Below, piece by piece: positions 1 through 11,216 of a stretch of DNA of 64,000 nucleotides. The notes under the pieces were generated by a model, which saw nothing but the letters and a program-made list of their open reading frames with translations, did not search any database and had not been told where the DNA came from. A program made the translations under genes and the position numbers. Location: assembly GCF_964656455.1 (NCBI RefSeq), contig NC_135719.1:71970283-72034282 (forward strand), read 5' to 3'. Source of the DNA: Halichoerus grypus. Lineage: Eukaryota; Chordata; Mammalia; Carnivora; Phocidae. Numbering within the stretch: position 1 is the stretch's first letter; every line of letters begins with the position of its first letter.

Positions 1-349
1 TAGGCCTTCATTATATTAGGACCAATTATAAAGTTTAGTTCAGTACTCCATTAATGACATTGAATCATATGTATCTTTTTTTATTCAATTTCTGCAACAT
101 TTGGTAATTTGGCCAAGATCAGCTCATTAAAGATACTCATTTCTCCTTTGGTTTCGATGATAGTTAACTTCCCTGGCGCTCTTCTTATCTTTCTGTCTGT
201 CTCTTTTCCCTCACCTCTCTCCCACACCCAACCCTCAGCCATTAAATGTTGGCAGAATGTGAGATTTTATAGTTTTCCATGAATCATCTCATTGGATCCC
301 ATACTTGAACTAATTCAAAGTCTTTGCCACTCTATATTTCTTTTATTTC

Positions 350-480
350 TTTAGGCCCATGTTTCTAATTGCCTACTTAATGCTTCCATCTGGCCGTCCC
401 ACAGATAACTTCAACTGACTGTGCGAAAGACACATCATCATTTCGCCATTTCACACCTATTTGCCCAAACTAGAAATCTT
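350..480 (+). repeat. L2 LINE fragment (3' untranslated part)
   Basis: The order of words here (attgcctactt, then ccatctgg, gtcccacagataac, catcatc and ttgcccaaactagaaa) follows the non-coding 3' part of mammalian L2 in sense orientation. It is old and heavily diverged, and its ends are uncertain. The T/C-rich stretch before it, from about 170, may be part of the same element. Confidence 0.55.
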
Positions 481-1672
481 AGCTTTTTTAATGTTTCACT
501 TTTCTTCACCACTCACATATAATTACCAAGGAAATACCATTAAATATTCAACAAGCAGTTGTATTCCTCTGCTTTGCATGTGGTGCTTGAAATCCTCTTG
601 AAATTCCAGTAAAAGTTCAAGTCAATTTTCAAGAGCTAACTGCAAAAATTACACTTCTGTAGGTCTCTCTCAATATCCCTCATTGGAATGAACCATTTCT
701 TATTTTGAATTTTCCTAGTTTTCTTTTAAATATCCTTCTTAATTGGTAAAATATGATTGGCACACTTTAGGTATGTATGGACATGTCAATCACTTCCCAT
801 ACAATTTAGGGTGTGGCCTATTTCTTGTTTGTGTATCTTTCACTAAACTCCCACTAAACTTAATATAGTGCCATGAAATGTTAGGCTTTCAATGAATATT
901 TCCTAGGAGAAAAAGAGGTGTGCATGGTTATTCTACCTATCCCAAACCCAACTAGCAAAACCTATCTCTATTGGAAAAACAGAAGACAACCCCACAAAAG
1001 AGCTGTCATGTTTACTATAAAAGCTATTAAAAAGAAAGGTGCTTTAAAAAGTCCTTTCATTTACTGTGGGCTCTAAAGTCAATAGAAAAGTCATCTTTAA
1101 TAGAAGAGGCTCTTAAATGGTGATGAAGCAAAGCAGGCAGACACTAAACAAAGCATATTCTCTCCCCCCACCTCTCTCTCTCTCTCTGTCTGGCCAAAGC
1201 AAGAAAGACCCAATTTAAGTTCAGTGTAACATATGTTTAGCATTTACTATATACAAGGCATTAAGGGCAAAAAAGATGAATGAGACACTTTTCAAAGGAG
1301 TTTTTCTTCTTTTGCTTTACCAAAAATTTTCCTCTTTAACTCAGAATGACTTGTCTCTAACCAAGGAAATTTTAACATGGTATTATTGGTTACTTGCACG
1401 ATAATTCTGTTTTCATTGATAATGTCATTGGCTACTTGGAGTATAGTTGCATTTTCACAGGCTTGAAAGTGCCCTGGTGGATAGATGGATAAGGATAGAA
1501 ATCATGTGGATGATTCTGATAACCTTAGGATTGTTTCAAGATAACACAGAGTGATATTCACTTATTTCTCTAAAAGTGTCCCAAATATTAAACTTAATTG
1601 ATTTGAGCCCTTCTTAAGCAATTTGCCCAAAAGAGGTAATTTACAAACTTTCTTCAATAATTCCTGAAGTAT
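481..1672. other. Unique AT-rich sequence
   Basis: I see no gene or recognised repeat here. The only structure is a short pyrimidine-rich patch with (TC)n at about 1163-1190. Confidence 0.5.
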
Positions 1673-1896
1673 GGGGCGCCTGGGTGGCTCAGTTGTTAAG
1701 TGTCTGCCTTCGGCTCAGGTCACGATCTCAGAGTCCTGGGATCGAGCCCCGCATCGGGCTCCGTGTTCCATGGGAAGCCTGCTTCTCTCTCCAACTCCCC
1801 CTGCTTGTGTTCCCTCTCTCACTGTGTGTCTCTCTCTGTCAAATAAATAAATACAATCTTTAAAAAAAAAAATAATTCCTAAAAAAAAAAAAAAAA
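1673..1896 (+). repeat. CAN-SINE (tRNA-derived carnivore SINE), full length
   Basis: The tRNA-derived head starts ggggcgcctgggtggctcag. It is followed by the CT-rich body, a taaataaat tail and poly(A). The element is flanked by a 14-bp target-site duplication, aattcctgaagtat, at 1659-1672 and 1897-1910. The poly(A) tail is split by aataattcct (1871-1880), which repeats the start of the target site; see findings. It is a non-coding retrotransposon copied by L1 machinery. Confidence 0.95.
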
Positions 1897-1910
1897 AATT
1901 CCTGAAGTAT

Positions 1911-2544
1911 GAGCACGGTAATCATTCATATGATTCTAAATTGTATGCAAAATCGGAGTTAAAAATAATCCTTTTAAATGGACTGTTTTTAGATTTTCTC
2001 TTTACTTTCAGGATCTAATAACATGGTAGAGTTCCATTGCCTCTGTGAGCCACAATGTACATGCCGTACTGTTTACCTCCAACAGGGAAAAAAAAACTAC
2101 TTCTTGACACATGCTATTTAACAATAATTGCTGGGGCTATTCATGTCTGAGTCCTAAGACTGGAATTTCCTGCATTATGGATATTTCATGTTGGAAATAT
2201 TGGCTGGTTTGGCAGAATGAAAAATAGATGGCTTTGGCTCTGTGGGAAATAACACTCTCAGTGGGTTCACTGCGACATCCTGGAGGCTTAACTTCTAAGT
2301 TTGGTGAGTTGGACTGAATTCTGGAGGATGAATGTCTTTGGTAGACACCAGTAGGTGTGCTAGAAGAGAGGTTATAAATTGGATGTACAGTACTTAATAT
2401 TTTTTTTGGCAGAAATTGGGAAAGAAAGAAGGAGAGCATCTAAATCGTAAATGTATGTAATAGTTTATATTATGTGGTGGTTGTATCAGTAGTTCTCCAA
2501 GAAGGGAGAGTTATGTCACGTGTCATGTCTATCGATAAGCAACT
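1911..2544. other. Unique AT-rich sequence
   Basis: I see nothing recognisable. A minus-strand open frame of 100 codons (2137-2439) has no resemblance to a known protein and is probably chance. Confidence 0.45.
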
Positions 2545-2650
2545 AATTCATTCATTAAATGCTTGTGATGTGATGGGGCTATGCTAGAGGATGAGGACAC
2601 AGAGTCCCGTAAATCCTAGCCCTGGGCTCACGGACGTGATACTCTAATGA
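2545..2650 (-). repeat. L2 LINE 3'-end fragment
   Basis: The sequence attcattcattaaatgc, followed by a 'gctatgctagaggatgaggacacagag'-like stretch, corresponds to the reverse complement of the L2 3' end (the 'attcaacaaatatttattga ... ggcactg' block). It is diverged and short. Confidence 0.5.
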
Positions 2651-3587
2651 ATTTCGGTTTCAGCAAATCCTTTAATAGCCATCAAATTAGAAATTGCTTG
2701 TGAAGGTGACTTGCATTCCAAGTTAGAAGATAATTTCGCTTCTGAACTTACAGAATTATGTGGCAACCTACCTTCTCCTCATTGGATATTTAAATCAAGG
2801 GTTGACCACATAATTTATCACCTAAACTGGGGTAGCTTTGAGAGTGAAAGGAAGAGGTACATATAATTATAATAGCATAGCATGCATAAACCTGGGGAGA
2901 ACCTAGTTTATATGTGGGCACCCTATCTAAAACCAGAGATGTTCCCTGAATCAATAATGTGTATTACCCAATTTGGAGCCCTCACCAGGGAGACACTCTA
3001 TCCGTTTTCCTTAATGAATAGCTAACAAAAGTGGTGTTAGATAGAAAGAGTCTGAAAGACGTGTTATTCGTGTATTTTTCCAGGGATATCAGGTTGATCA
3101 TTGCCTGATGATTGGGAAAGATCAGAAATCACAGATGTGAGTCATATTAGCTGAGCCCCCCACAGAGCTATCTTCTTTAAATTATGCTTTACTGTTCTGA
3201 GGGTGCATTAAATGTACAAGAAAGAACCGTGTGGACTCGTGACCTTGCATTTGTTTGTGACTAAAAATGTTGAAGATGTTTCGCATTGCGATATTTAATG
3301 GCATGTAACAGTTCACATGATTTCTCCTAGAATGTTTGCTCTCTTTCCAAGAACTAATGAGTGTCTTTCTATCAGATAAAGATTCATACAGGCTTCTCAT
3401 TTGTCCTTTATGCCTGGCTCCCGGTGTTTGGCCACAGGAATCCATCCCTGAGGTGAAGCATTCTTATTCTACTAATTCTCACGTTTGGCTGTCTCTCTTT
3501 TCTTGACGTGGCACTGGCTTCTAAACTGGGTAATTTCTCAAAGTTTTATCTTGTAATAGTTAATATTTTCCAATTACCAAATAAAGT
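2651..3587. other. Unique sequence
   Basis: I see no recognisable gene or repeat. Confidence 0.45.
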
Positions 3588-3765
3588 TTAAACCCTTTGG
3601 CCTCATGCTCATGGCCTATATATCTACCCCCAAGCTCCCGGCCATTCTCACTTGCTAATACCAGCCCTCATGTCTTGTTTCTCTATTTGAACTACTTGCT
3701 CTTCCCAGCACATGCCCCATATTTTTTGCCTTTGTGCTGATCTATGTTCATGCTATTCTCATTAT
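3588..3765 (+). repeat. L2 LINE fragment
   Basis: It reads through the L2 3' non-coding block in sense: ccctttggcctc, ggccattctcactt, gaactacttgctcttccc, and then tgcctttgtgctgatctatg in place of the usual 'tgcctttgcactggctgt'. It is an old, diverged copy. Confidence 0.6.
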
Positions 3766-5125
3766 TTGGGGATTTGAAGAGAATGCATTAATATCTGTAG
3801 TGGGGAGTAGAGTTGAGAGTTTATGGGGAGGAGAATGAAGAGACTGTCCACCAGAACACTTGAAACCCATTGACAGAGAAAATGTGAAACAGCCTGAGCC
3901 CTTCTTCATCTTGCACTCTCTGGCCTGGTGCCATTATCCTCTCCATATGGGAAGACTTGTCCTGGAAGATTCACCTCTTGAAGGAGCAGAGACTCATTCT
4001 TAATTCTTTTTTCTAGGGTGTGGGAGAAAGTGAGTGGCATGGAGATAAACAAATCATGTGTTGGGCACAGGCCTGCTAACGCCATCTGCTTCTCTTTGGG
4101 CAGTCATTCAAACCTCATAGGCATTTGCCACCCCACCCCCCCTACTTCCCAACCCCAACGTCAAAACTCAGGGATATGCCCCAAGGAATAGGATCCCAGG
4201 AATTTACCTCATGTTTATAATCCTACAATCTTCTTGGGTGTGGAGGAAAGAATGGGAAACCCTGGGAGTTATTCCTCTATATGACTATGCATCGAGTCTA
4301 GATGTTTTTGTGAAGTCATGAACGAAAAATGTAAAAAGAAGATGTGATGTATGGGGTAATATTCACAAACCCTAATTTTTTCCATGGCCTCTTCTTTTAT
4401 TTATTTCTCCTTTTTTTTTTTTTTTTTCTTATTCATTTTGTAGGATGGGCTCTTGGCTCTAGTTAAAGCACATTGCTGAGGAATGGTGGAAAGGGGTTGT
4501 GGTTAGCTAGGTTATACAGAAAGACAACAAAGAAATCGAATACCCACCTTGGCAGTAGCCCAGATGCCTTCCAGTGGATCCTGGTTTGTTATAAGCACAA
4601 AAGACCCATGCACAAGGGCTCGAAAATGTGGTTAGGCCTATTTACTTTCCAACACAGGAGGAAATTGGAAACAGAAGTCTGGCTTGCCATCGAGGGGCAA
4701 TTTTAAGTTAATTAATCAAGTGAGGGAATCCAATGGCCAGGAAATGGTGGCAACAGAGTCAGTTTTGCACTTTGGGCCTTTGGGCAGGTCCTCAGGTGAT
4801 CCTAGCAATACGACCGTTGCATGGTCCGGGGCTGGGGGTGGGGGAGCCGTTTACCATCTCAGCATACCTGGTTGCTGGAAGAATGCAAACTTCCTATGTG
4901 TTGTGGTGTGGTGCTGTCCCCGGTGGTTCGAAAATGGTTTGCCAAGGTAGCTGTGCAGCGACAGCAGGAGCAGGATGGAAAAGCAGGTGTTTTTATGATG
5001 ATGACAGCAGCCTGGTAGGGAAAAGTTGTAAAGACTGGACATGTGATATAAGATGACAGTATACTATTATACTGGGAGACGAATCCTAAAATGATCTTTT
5101 CGTTAGTTGGCAAGTTCACTGAAGG
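3766..5125. other. Unique sequence
   Basis: There is a T-run at about 4411-4427 followed by a splice-acceptor-like ttcattttgtag ending near 4443, but no convincing exon follows. Overlapping short frames on both strands at 4473-5185 resemble nothing I know. Nothing else is supported. Confidence 0.45.
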
Positions 5126-5266
5126 CAATGATGTCTTTTGGAGCTCCTTTCTCCAGCCCGGCCAGGATTCAACCCAGGATCCCACATGGCATTTATTCTT
5201 GTGCCTCTTTAGTCACTCTTACTCTGGAACATTTCCTCAGTCATTCTTGACCTTGACTTTTTAAAA
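5126..5266 (-). repeat. Isolated 141-bp copy of an L1 3' segment
   Basis: This block matches 6899-7039 at a constant offset of 1773 bp, with 3 mismatches and no gaps. The matching piece lies inside a longer old L1 3' region (6485-7775), but here the block stands alone: the flanks on both sides do not continue the L1. It is therefore better explained as a local secondary copy than as an independent insertion. Confidence 0.85.
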
Positions 5267-5361
5267 ACCGTGTCTTGCTTGGTTTTGGGCCAACAAACTG
5301 CCTCGCCCACTGGGCATCAGCAAATGAATGAAAGACTCTTCTAACCCAACTCCTTGCCCTT

Positions 5362-5723
5362 TGCTATGGCCTGAATGCCTGCGTCCCCCATCCCAATTCA
5401 TATGTTGAAATTCTGACTCCCAAAGTGATGTTGTTGGGAGGTGGGGCCTTTGGGGGCGATTAGGTTATGAGGGTGGAGCCTTCATGGGTGGGATTGGCTC
5501 CTTTATAAGAGACCCCACAAGCTAGCTTGTCTCTTCCACCATGTGAGGACACCACAAGTAGACACGGCCATTAATTGAAGGCAGGCTGTCCCTAGACAGT
5601 GAATCTGCCTGCACCTTGATCTTGCACTTTTCAGCCCCCAGAACTGTGAGAAAGAAATTTCTGTTGTTCATAAGCCACCCAGTCTATACTGTTTTGTTAT
5701 AGCAGCTCTAATGGACTAAGACA
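5362..5723 (+). repeat. Solo LTR of an ERVL-MaLR element (MLT1A-type)
   Basis: The element starts tgctatggcctgaatg and ends ggactaagaca. Inside are the MaLR landmarks ggaggtggggcctttggg, ttataagagaccccac, ccatgtgaggacac, gaactgtgagaaag and gccacccagtctat. Its 362 bp fits an MLT1A-type LTR. The 5-bp flanks (ccctt and ctcct) do not match well, so I cannot claim a target-site duplication. No internal retroviral sequence is attached. Confidence 0.85.
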
Positions 5724-5977
5724 CTCCTGAACTACCTTTTATAGATATGTGCCTGATAATATTCTTAAATATCCTTAATATATTCAAGGTCTCCATGAGA
5801 GAATATTCCACAACCAACTCAGTAACTTACATTCCAACTATTTTATTCTCAAAGTATTTTTTTGCATTCTAACCTGGATCCTACCTGCTACTGTTGCAAC
5901 CTTTATTTTGTTCTCTCCTTCATGAAGCACGTCACCTTCTTCCATATAAAATCCTTTCCTTAAAAAGTAGATGGCCT

Positions 5978-6175
5978 GGGGCACCTGGGTGGCTCAGTTG
6001 TTAAGCGTCTGCCTTCGGCTCAGGTCATGATCCCGGGGTCCTGGGATCGAGCCCCACATCGGGCTCCCTGCTCAGCAGGGAGTCTGCTTCTCCCTCTCCC
6101 ACTCCCTCTGCTTGTGTTCCCTCTCTCACTGTGTCTCTCTCTGTCAAAATAAATAAATAAAATCTTAAAAAAAAA
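5978..6175 (+). repeat. CAN-SINE, full length
   Basis: The head ggggcacctgggtggctcag is followed by a typical CT-rich body, an aaataaataaaatctt tail and poly(A). The target-site duplication aaaaagtagatggcct lies at 5962-5977 and 6176-6191; its A-rich start merges with the tail, and gtagatggcct is unambiguous. It lies 0.25 kb after the MLT1A-type LTR. Confidence 0.95.
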
Positions 6176-6484
6176 AAAAAGTAGATGGCCTTATTGAGCC
6201 ACTATTGTCTCCAAGCAGTGAGAAGACAAGATCACCGTACATAAGATGTCACACAACCACACGGGACAGAGGGCATAAATGAATGACACATATGCAGTGT
6301 GTTATAATAGAGTAAAAATGATGAAAATCATTTGCATTGCTATGTAGATCTTTCCTTGGGCCAGCGTGTTATTCCTACTTTTTTGTTGATGCTCTGTTTC
6401 TAAATATAAATATTTTTTCTTGTAACTTTTTAATTTGAAGATTCTTAAACCTAAGAGGGAGTCTTTTTTATCTTTCCTTTACAC

Positions 6485-7775
6485 TGATCCACATTTGCTT
6501 TTTCTCTCTCTCCCCACCCAATGCTCTCTCTCTCTCCCTTTTTCTTTTTTCATTATCACTCCCTCAAGGAGACATTTTAGACATTTTTTTTCTAATCATG
6601 TACCCCCATGAAAATTTAAGAACTCAGATAAACTGTATATCTGTTTATACCATTGTACTATCTAAGAATTTTTTGCCCTCCAAGAACCAATGTTTATTCT
6701 CTCATTTTCTGTACCATTTGAGAATAAGTTGGAGATGTTGTGTACTTTTCCCCTGACTATTTCAGTATTTATTTCCTAAGAACAAGGCCAGTCTTTTACA
6801 TAAGCAAAATATGAATATAAAAATCTGGAAACTTAACACATAGACACAGTATTAGAATAAAAAATCCATAGTCCATATTCAGAATGTGTCGGTGGTCTCA
6901 ATGATATCTTTTGGAGCTTCTTTCTCCAGCCCGGCCAGGATTCAACCCAGGATCCCACATGGCATTTATTCTTGTGCCTCTTTAGTCACTCTTGCTCTGG
7001 AACATTTCCTCAGTCATTCTTGACCTTGACTTTTTAAAAGAGTACCCACGCTATTTTGGAGAATGCTCCTCAATTTGGGTTTTCTGGTGTTTTATCCAGA
7101 TTAGACTCAAGTTTTACTTTGTTGACCAGAATGCCATTGAAGTGATATGTCTTTCACAGGACAGCACATCAGGAGAAACATGATGTCACTGTGTCTTGGT
7201 CCTGGGTTGTTAACTTGGATCATGTGCTTAAGGTGGTGCCTGGCCAGTAACTGTAAAGTTACACTTTTCCTTTGTAATTAATAAGTAACTTGTGGGAAAA
7301 ATATTTCGATACCATGTAAATGTCCTATTTCTCATAAAACTTTCTCCTGCTTAGTTTGAGCATCTGCTAATGCTTTCCATTTGTTTCTTTTTAACCGTCT
7401 CATCCTTTCCATAGTTCTTACTTGGAAGTCTACAGTCAGGAAGAGCTTTCTCTTTACCCCCATTAAACTAATTAATTAACTAATAATTTTAAGTATGGAC
7501 CTATGGATTCTAATTTTGTTCATTGTGTCATAATCTATCACTATCGTTTGTTCTGGTGTTCAGATTGTGCCAAATTTGGCCTGTGGGATCTCCTTCAAGC
7601 TGGTTCTTGTGTCCTCTGATTCTCGATTTTGAATAGTAGCCATCCGTTTCAGTATCTGAAATAGCTTTTCAACACATATCCCCTTTGGTTGAATTCTAGC
7701 AGGGTGGGAGATCAGGAGGATATCCCTGGGATATCCCAGGGAGATAAGGAGGCATTGCATCTAAAATCGGTAGAT
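6485..7775 (-). repeat. Old L1M 3' region (antisense)
   Basis: The plus strand reads as the reverse complement of an old mammalian L1 3' region. Landmarks are ccacatttgctttttctctc, gaccttgactttttaaaag, ctcctcaatttgggttttc, ttgtaattaataagtaac, and tcaagctggttcttgtgtcc near 7600. It has no intact reading frame. The segment 6899-7039 is duplicated at 5126-5266. The family (L1MC/L1ME group) is inferred. Confidence 0.75.
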
Positions 7776-7796
7776 CAGCCTCTGTCATTGGCAGGT

Positions 7797-7925
7797 GTCT
7801 GACCTTCAACTTTTGAGCCTCAGTTTGCTCGTTTATAAAATGCAGCTAATAATAGTGTCCTGACTATTTAACTGGGTTGTTATGGGGTAGCAAATAAAAT
7901 ACTGCATAAGAAATGCTAGACAAAC
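7797..7925 (+). repeat. MIR SINE fragment
   Basis: The order gagcctcagtttgctcgttt, ataaaatgcagctaataata, gttgttatggggtagcaaat, aaatgctag corresponds to the MIR core and 3' half in sense. It is ancient and diverged. Confidence 0.65.
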
Positions 7926-9489
7926 CATAAAGCTTCAATACTATATAAGATTATTATTATTATCATTATAATGCTTTTATAATGATAATGATATAAGCCT
8001 TATGTTAGCAACAAAATACTTTGGATGATGCCATGGGCAATGGCCCAGAAACAGGAACACTTCTAATAAATAGCGAGGATCTGGATATTATAATAAAGTC
8101 TTTCAGACCAGCTCCATCTTCCAGAGTACTTCATATGCACTATTTTCATTCCTTTGATGAAATCCCAAATCCCGAGGTGTGGAATTGTCTTTGTAGAGTG
8201 TTATTCTTTTGGTGGCTCCCTGCCTGTCGTTTACACATTGGCACCCGCCTGACATGCGATTCATTAGAAAGGCATTCTTGCACACAGGCTAGATCAGTCT
8301 CATTTACCCTGTAATGTCTGGAAGGCCCGAGAGACTGCAGTACAAATCGGGCTACTCAGAGGAGACTTCCCCTGAGAGGAGACGTTTTTTTTTGGTTCTT
8401 TGTTTGTTCTCAGTGTGGTCCTTACTTTATAGTCTCAGAAAATCCCTGGAATTTTTTGCAGCTCTGGGGAAGAGGCATTTCTTCTTCAAACTTAAGCTTT
8501 TTCTTAAAGAGTCTTGGGCTAACTTATTATCCAATGAATAAAACTGTCATTTACTTGGGTGAAGGCATTTACACAATGACCAGGGGAAAGGGAATTTTGG
8601 ATAGGTGGTACATCACAATCCAAAATCTTCCCCTACTGGGGTGGGGTGGGGGGGGGAGTTCCTAGTAGGACTGAGAATTTGTCTCATATCATCTGAGTTG
8701 AACTTTGAGTTCTGGACAAACCTAAAGGTCCAAGGGGAAAAGGCCTTGCTACGGGCCAGGCTTGTTGGCTGTCAGGTCAGTGTGCTGCTGGATGTCTAAG
8801 TTCTGGACTCAAGTTGGAGAGGTCTGAGCCTTATTTTCATCAGGCCATCATTTTCATGATTTGCCTAAACCCAGGAATTACTCGTGCAAATACTTTGAAA
8901 CTATATATTAAAGAAGTGTAAAGTAGGAAAAACCCAAACTGCATTCCCAGCCCAGAGAAGATTCCTGTTCTCTGACCTGCCCTGTGCTAGTTTCCCTGGT
9001 AGAGGGGCAATGGTAATCGGGCCAGGACTGGTAATCGGGCCAGGGCCAGGTAATAGGGTGTTTCTCAGTCTTAATAACCACATCGAAGGAGCATCCACTG
9101 TCGATCTAAGGCCCGTGAGAAGTACCAAGAAATCTTAGACACAGTCCTACTCTTCAAGGAGCTTTTCGTCATTTCTCCTCTTTAGCCTCACTTTGATTAG
9201 GCCTGACCTAGATAGTTTTCATCTAGGACCTTTTGAATCTATGGCATAAGTCTCTGTGGTTGGGAAATTTTCTGCTCCATCTTGAGGATGCTTCAAGAAA
9301 ATATTTCTATTCTTCATGCACTTACTATTATTCAGGATTGCAAAGTATGAGAAGTGGTCTATGGCAAATTGGAGAAAGGAAGTCTTGGCCTTCCGAGCAG
9401 TTTCTCTCTCTGATACTTCGAAGTATAAAGTAAGTTCAAAAAACAATAGCCACAGCATTTTGCATCTTCTCCCACTATGGCTGGAGTCA
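7926..9489. other. Unique sequence with small hairpins and a short tandem repeat
   Basis: Mostly unremarkable sequence. It holds an AT hairpin (7959-7989), a G-rich run at 8638-8656 and a twice-repeated tggtaatcgggccagg at 9011-9044. Short frames at 8021-8665 and 9219-9581 resemble no known protein. Confidence 0.45.
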
Positions 9490-9862
9490 GTTTCCCCACC
9501 CTTGGAATTTGGTTTGGATTTGTTTTGCAAAATGGGACTGTAGCAACTTGATGCAAACAGACTTGTAAAGTGCTTGCACACTGAACCTTATTCTCTTGCT
9601 ACTTTTGGAACTCTGGACCACCGCCATGTAAGCCGGCTGAGGCTGGCCTGCTGAACAGGAGACATGAGTGGCAGAGTGGCCCCCATCGTCCCAGCCAGCT
9701 ACCACCCTGGAAACAGAGATACCTAGCTGACTGGCAGCTAACTGCAGGGCATGAATAATTGGAGCTGAGGGTAGCTGAAGAACTGCTCAGTTGATCCCAG
9801 CCTGAATTGCCAGCTCCTAAGAATTGTGTGCTAGAAATAATGATTGTTGTTTTAAGCCACTA
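9490..9862 (+). repeat. MLT1-type MaLR LTR, 3' end missing
   Basis: The second half is recognisable: ttctcttgctacttttggaa, then ccgccatgtaagcc, ctgactggcagctaactgca, cccagcctgaattgccagc and ttgttgttttaagccactaa. MLT1 LTRs normally run on from this last block into a 'gttttggggtggtttgtta' end. Here that end is absent and L1 sequence starts directly at 9863. Confidence 0.7.
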
Positions 9863-11216
9863 ATTTTTTTGAACTTTTAATTTTGACTCAAAAGCTGCAA
9901 ATATAATAGTCTGGTGCACCCTTCACTCAGCTTTTCCTAATGGCCACATCATATGTAGCGGCAGTACAATATCAAAGGCAGGAAATGGACATAGGTACAT
10001 GACTGCTAACTAGCCTAAACGTACACCATTTTCACCATGTTTTTAAAAATCTGCATTCATTTATATGTGTGTGCATGTGCATTTGTAGCTTTTTGAAATT
10101 TTATCGCACAGATAGATTTGTGTAATCTTCATCATGTCCATAGTAGGACTTCTTCTTGCTCCCTCTTTGTATTTGCACCCGCCCCCTCTCCTGTCTGTGT
10201 CCCCCAGCAACCACTAATCTGTTTTCTATGTCTATAGTTTTGTCATTTCAAGAATGTTATGCAAATTGAATCATGCAGTATGTATCCCTTTGAGGTCCAT
10301 CCAAGTTGTGAATCAGGAGTTCCTTCCTTTTTATTGTTAAGTAGTATTCCATTGTTTGTATGTACCAAGTTTGTTCTAGAAACTAGCTCTTTGATGGATA
10401 TATGGTTTTGTAAATATTTCCCTCAGTCTTTAGCTTGTCTTCTTATCCTCTTAACAGAATCCTTTATGGTACAAATTATTTAATTTTGATGACGTCCAAT
10501 TTATGAATTTTTCTTTTATGTATTATGTTTTTGATGTTATACGTAGGAACTCTTCACCTAGTCCTAGCTTCTGAAGATTTTATTGTTTTCCTCTAAAAGG
10601 TTTATGGTTTTATGTTTTCCATTTAAATCTATGATCCGTTTTGAATTAATTTTTGTATAAGGTTCATTTTTAGTTTACATGGGTCCCAACAGTTTGTTGG
10701 AACAACTATCCAGCCTTCATTGACCTGCTTTTGCACCACTGTAAAAAAAGTTAACCACTGGAAATCATTGGAAAGAAAATCAACCAAATTTCTTGGTTCT
10801 CTATATTGTTCAATAACGTTTCTGTTAATTTGCCAATAGCACACAGTTATTATTAAGCTATGTAACTATTAAAGATTACTATAGCTATACAATTTTAAAA
10901 TCAGGTACAATGATTTCTTCTACTTAATTTTTTTTTTCAGAATTAGTTTAGCCATTCTGAAATGTTTCTTTTCTTTCCCATATAAATTTTAGAATAAGTT
11001 TTTCTATGCCTATAAAAAATCTTGCTGGGATTTTGATAGGAATTGCATTAAACCTATAAAATAATTTTGGGAGAATTGATCTCTTTACTACAATGAGTCT
11101 TCCAATCCATGATCACAGCGTATCTTTCCATTTATTTAGATCTTTAATTTCTTTCATCAGAATTTTATAAATTTTAGCTTAGAGCGTCTGTATATGTCTT
11201 GTTAGATAAGTTACTT
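9863..11216 (-). repeat. L1M fragment (3'UTR and C-terminal ORF2, antisense)
   Basis: The plus strand gives the reverse complement of an old L1. The 3'UTR comes first (from tttttttgaacttttaattt, through caatatcaaaggcaggaaat). The 3' part of ORF2 follows: gatccgttttgaattaattt, ctatataaattttagaataa-like text, atcttgctgggattttgata, gtcttccaatccatgatcac and tttatttagatctttaattt. It is decayed by substitutions and indels, with no functional ORF2. A short second 3'UTR-like piece (about 11245-11285) follows. Confidence 0.85.

Noticed and set aside
2137..2439. 100-codon minus-strand frame near the left end
   Set aside because: No domain, no splice context and no codon pattern suggesting selection.
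4733..5056. 107-codon plus-strand frame near a splice-acceptor-like T-rich tract
   Set aside because: There is no recognisable protein similarity, no clear donor, and competing frames on both strands.
9338..9428. Exon-like segment with attcag acceptor and aaagtaagtt donor
   Set aside because: The pyrimidine tract is poor, and the translation resembles nothing known.
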